From Sphaerisporangium krabiense (lineage in GTDB: Bacteria; Actinomycetota; Actinomycetes; Streptosporangiales; Streptosporangiaceae), in the NCBI RefSeq assembly GCF_014200435.1, contig NZ_JACHBR010000001.1, positions 5,894,001 through 5,958,000 of the forward strand: a stretch of DNA of 64,000 nt, given 5' to 3'. The notes below the pieces were generated by a model. The model had not been told where the DNA came from, ran no database searches, and was given only the letters and a program-made list of their open reading frames with translations. A program made the translations under genes and the position numbers. Positions 61,327 to 64,000 of the stretch are shown piece by piece. The stretch's first letter is position 1, and each line of letters begins with the position of its first letter.

Positions 61327-61482
61327 TCAGTTCAGGCCGGACACGAAACCGGCGATGTTGTCGGCCAGGGCGTCCAGCGCGTTCACGGTGTGGCCGACCA
61401 GTTCGGCGGCTGAGGCCGGTTGGGTCAGCAGGTAGAAGACGGCGAGCACCAGCAGGGCGCGACCGGTCAGCTTGCGCAGCAT
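61327..61482 (-). CDS. 51-aa membrane or secreted peptide
   Basis: ATG at 61482 to TGA at 61327. RKLTGRALLVLAVFYLLTQPASA looks like a signal peptide or anchor; the rest is LVGHTVNALDALADNIAGFV. 15 bp before the PycTM-like start. Possibly an Spd-like peptide. Confidence 0.6.
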   Translation of the reverse strand: MLRKLTGRALLVLAVFYLLTQPASAAELVGHTVNALDALADNIAGFVSGLN

Positions 61483-61503
61483 GGCGACGACTCCCGGCCG
61501 AGG

Positions 61504-61821
61504 TCAGGCGGTGACGGAGCCGTCGTAACTCATCAGCGCTCGCCATTCGCGGGCGACGTCGTCCCAGACCGCGACCGCGCGGTAGGTGATCGGCCCGAAG
61601 TCGCGGCAGGTCTCGTAGTGCGTGCCCTCGCTGACCGGGCGGTCGATCAGCGAGCCGATCCGGTCGATCTGCGTGCGCTTGTCGTCGTCGGTGCCCGAGG
61701 CGAACACGTTGATCTCGCTGCCGTGGCCGGGGACGGGGACCTTGGGGTTGTCGGCCAGGAACGCGGCCAGGCGGCGCAGACCGGCGATGAACTCGGCGCG
61801 GGTGGTGGTGTCGGTCGTCAT
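61504..61821 (-). CDS. AICE-borne hypothetical protein
   Basis: 105 aa: FIAGLRRLAAFLADNPKVPVP, VFASGTDDDKRTQIDRIGSL, VAVWDDVAREWRAL. No recognised family. Similar proteins occur near rep/tra genes on actinomycete plasmids in my recollection. Confidence 0.65.
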   Translation of the reverse strand: MTTDTTTRAEFIAGLRRLAAFLADNPKVPVPGHGSEINVFASGTDDDKRTQIDRIGSLIDRPVSEGTHYETCRDFGPITYRAVAVWDDVAREWRALMSYDGSVTA

Positions 61822-61848
61822 GACGGCGATGCCCTTTCAGGAGTGGAT

Positions 61849-62571
61849 TTACGGGGTGGTCAGCAGGGCCAAGACGCGGTTGGCCATCTGCGGGGAGATG
61901 CGCAGCCGGCGGTGCAGGTCATCTGCGCTAATCGGGGTCTTGCGTAGCCGGGCGTGTTCGGCCGCCAGGTATCGGGCGTCTTCCAGCAGCGAGGCGCTGA
62001 CCTCGGATGGGTCCGCAGTGTGGTTGCCCGTGTGGCCGGTGGAGGTCAGTGCGGCATGTGCCGGTTCTGCCAGTTCGGAACGCGGTTGCTCCGCCGGTCC
62101 GGAGTCGAGGCCGGTGCGGTCGGGGACCAGTTCGGCATCAAGCACCGCCACCGCAGCGGGAGACTCGGCAGGGGCGGGAGTGTGGCCGGCGCGACGCTCC
62201 AGCATGGACATCGCGATCAGGAACGCCCCCGCGGGGGTGGCGGCCAGGATCCACCCCCAGGGGTTACGGTCGGCTTCGGCGAGGTTGGCGGCCAGGGTGA
62301 GCACGATCCCGCCGGTCAGGACCAGGGACGGCCACGACAGCAGGCCACGGCGCAGACGGCCGGTGCGTTTGTCGCGCTGGATCTCCCGGGCGGCCATGAC
62401 GCACATCAGGTCGATGCACACCGCGACCGCCCAGGCCCGCCACTCGGTTTGACCATGCTTGGCCGCAAGCTTGCTGATGTGGTCGAAGGACCCGACCGCG
62501 GCGATACCGGCAAGTACCATGACCGGGCCGTTGTCCATCAGCGCGGCTTTGATCCGGCGCATGGCCGACAC
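61849..62571 (-). CDS. DUF2637 membrane protein, Spd-like
   Basis: 240 aa. Four likely N-terminal helices within 1-122 (VMVLAGIAAVGSFDHISKLA, AWAVAVCIDLMCVMAAREIQRD, LVLTGGIVLTLAANLAEA, GWILAATPAGAFLIAMSM). The C-terminal 115 residues are acidic/Ser-rich with an HTH-like end ISADDLHRRLRISPQMANRVLALL. DUF2637 proteins accompany tra on actinomycete plasmids and are linked to spread between mycelial compartments. Confidence 0.82.
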   Translation of the reverse strand: MSAMRRIKAALMDNGPVMVLAGIAAVGSFDHISKLAAKHGQTEWRAWAVAVCIDLMCVMAAREIQRDKRTGRLRRGLLSWPSLVLTGGIVLTLAANLAEADRNPWGWILAATPAGAFLIAMSMLERRAGHTPAPAESPAAVAVLDAELVPDRTGLDSGPAEQPRSELAEPAHAALTSTGHTGNHTADPSEVSASLLEDARYLAAEHARLRKTPISADDLHRRLRISPQMANRVLALLTTP

Positions 62572-62651
62572 TGCTCCTTTCCGGTTTTCGGCATGGCTCA
62601 GCTAGGGAGGTGGCGCGATCGGGGCTCACGCCAGGCCCGTACGGCGGGAGA

Positions 62652-63818
62652 TCAGACCGGGAGGTCTTCCAGGTCCGGGATGGTGAACTCGTCCATCTCG
62701 GAGTCGTCCACGTCACCGGCCGAGCCGGCGCCCCGAGTGAGATCGGCCCAGGACGGGGTCAGGTGGGCGTACTCGGCGGCGGCAGCTTCGGCCTGTTCCT
62801 CGGTGACGTGCACCGAGCGCATCCGATGCCAGCGCCCTTCACTGCCGATGACGATGGCGGTTCCGGGCATGGCGGGGGAGATCTGCCGCGCGGCCACCAG
62901 GGCGCCGGCGTCCATGTCGCCAAGTGCCATCTTGGCGGTCTCGTCATCGTTGACCATGTGGCAGATCCGCCCGGTGAGCTGCGCACGCAGCGCGGTCACC
63001 CCCGGACCGAGGTCCGAGCCGACCCGTTGCCCGCAGATCTTCAAGTAGATCCCGAACGCCCGTCCGAGCTGAGCGATACGCAGCAGGCGCGTGGCGACCG
63101 CCGCGACCTCTTCCTTCTCCGACTTCGGATCGGCCATCAAGAACAGTTCGGCGACCTCGTCCACCAGCACCACGATCGGCATCGGCCGCGCCGACTCCGG
63201 CAGACGCGGGTGCCAGATGTTCTTCACTCGGTGCGCCCGGCACAGAGCCATCCGGGACTTGATGATGCCGATCAAGTCGGCCAGCAGCTCGGCGCACTCA
63301 GCACGCTCGGTGGCCAGCGCCGACATGCGTGCCTGGTACGGGGTGAATTCGACTCCGCCTTTGAGGTCGAAGCCGACCAGCGCCACCGGTTGCGGGGCAA
63401 GCCCCACGATCAGCACATTGGCCAGGTTCGACTTTCCCGACTGGGTGGCGCCGACGTTCAGCCAGTGCGGCACCGCGCGGAAGTCGATGGCGAACGGCGT
63501 CCCGGTGTCCAGCAGCCCGACCCGCACCCGCAAGAGCCCGTCCGACAGCACCGGGATCGACACCCGATCAAGCGGATCGGACAGCGTGGCGACGAGCGTG
63601 ACCTTTCCCGGACGCCAGGAGACCAGGCGCACACTGTGCACCTTCCAGGCGTGCGCCAGCTTGTCCAGCACCCGCGCATAGTCCTCGGGAGTCTGGCCGT
63701 CGTGCAGCCGTACCGATACCCGGAAACCGAGCTTGGTCGGCCGGATCAGCCCCAGCCGGGGCGCGCGTTCGACCTCCACCCGGCGGATCCGGCGCTTCTG
63801 CTTGAGGATCAGCGTCAC
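62652..63818 (-). CDS. traSA: FtsK/SpoIIIE-type DNA translocase, Tra of the AICE
   Basis: 388 aa. Walker A GATQSGKSN, Walker B IVVLVDEVAELFLM, LLRIAQLGRAFGIYLKICGQRVGSDLGPG. Belongs to the TraB/TraSA group, which alone moves double-stranded plasmid DNA between mycelia. N-terminal part RVSVRLHDGQTPEDYARVLDKLAHAW is normal. GTG start at 63818. Acidic C-terminus. Shorter than SpoIIIE, as expected. Confidence 0.9.
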   Translation of the reverse strand: MTLILKQKRRIRRVEVERAPRLGLIRPTKLGFRVSVRLHDGQTPEDYARVLDKLAHAWKVHSVRLVSWRPGKVTLVATLSDPLDRVSIPVLSDGLLRVRVGLLDTGTPFAIDFRAVPHWLNVGATQSGKSNLANVLIVGLAPQPVALVGFDLKGGVEFTPYQARMSALATERAECAELLADLIGIIKSRMALCRAHRVKNIWHPRLPESARPMPIVVLVDEVAELFLMADPKSEKEEVAAVATRLLRIAQLGRAFGIYLKICGQRVGSDLGPGVTALRAQLTGRICHMVNDDETAKMALGDMDAGALVAARQISPAMPGTAIVIGSEGRWHRMRSVHVTEEQAEAAAAEYAHLTPSWADLTRGAGSAGDVDDSEMDEFTIPDLEDLPV

Positions 63819-63821
63819 CGC

Positions 63822-63998
63822 TCAGCCCCCCAAACCGGGGAACGTCCAGCGGAACCGGCGACGCCGACGAGCCAGGCCACAGCCGGCCGCCACCGCACGC
63901 CAGGTGGCGTAGATACCGATCAGCCGCAACGGGTACCCGACCAGCAGCCAGTACGACACCGGATGGACCTTGCGCCATCCCCAGCGCACCACGCTCAC
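63822..63998 (-). CDS. Small membrane protein before tra
   Basis: Frame from GTG at 63998 to TGA at 63822 (58 aa), 3 bp before the tra start. VSYWLLVGYPLRLIGIYATWRAVA is one helix, followed by a basic ARRRRRFRW stretch. The frame is open to the window edge, so the true start could be further upstream. Confidence 0.55.
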   Translation of the reverse strand: MSVVRWGWRKVHPVSYWLLVGYPLRLIGIYATWRAVAAGCGLARRRRRFRWTFPGLGG

Positions 63999-64000
63999 GA

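Overview
High-GC (about 70 percent) actinomycete DNA. An XRE/DUF5753-DUF397 pair, GAF-ANTAR and partner-switching regulators, F420-type PPOX proteins, a twin-arginine PhoD, GTG/TTG starts and long T-less hairpin terminators point to Actinomycetota. The gene mix fits Streptosporangiales (Nonomuraea/Streptosporangium-like), but that placement is inference. The window is a chromosomal segment (1 to about 55.6 kb) followed by the left part of an integrated element that runs off the right edge.

Layout. 1-11 kb: XRE/DUF397 regulators, a secreted subtilase, an Smr protein, an MFS/ArsR divergent pair, a disulfide-reductase-like flavoprotein and dhaM. 11.9-16.5 kb: a plus-strand operon of chorismatase, benzoate-CoA-ligase-like enzyme, EamA transporter and type I DAHP synthase, which looks like a small hydroxybenzoate-forming pathway. 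It sits between dhaM and dhaLK, so the dihydroxyacetone kinase genes are split. 18-24 kb: cyclase plus ThDP enzyme, a TetR repressor divergent from an ABC-F protein with an in-frame minisatellite, then a repeat-rich intergenic region. 24.6-35.8 kb: PhoD, NUDIX, proline catabolism (pruB-pruA) with a divergent PucR-type regulator, GH16, SthA, a zinc metallopeptidase and a GT4. 36-42 kb: a partner-switching set (SpoIIE-type protein, GAF-ANTAR, STAS, SigB-type sigma, RsbW-like kinase) and an NDH-2-like flavoprotein. 42.4-44.8 kb: three low-complexity or membrane proteins. 45-47.3 kb: LacI regulator divergent from an HpsN-like member of the HisD family. 47.9-51.9 kb: two large proteins I cannot place in a family.

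52-54.3 kb holds the most striking locus. A TROVE/vWA protein (Rsr, the bacterial Ro60) lies just downstream of four tandem Y-RNA-like units on the same strand. At least two units encode a circularly permuted tRNA mimic, in the order T-arm, capped acceptor helix, D-arm.

55.6 kb to the end: an actinomycete integrative and conjugative element (AICE) at the 3' end of tRNA-Pro(GGG), with integrase, excisionase, Rep, DUF2637 (Spd-like) and FtsK/Tra. Its cargo includes a TGT/DpdA-like enzyme, a string of tiny zinc-ribbon proteins and an orphan Pycsar-type membrane effector.
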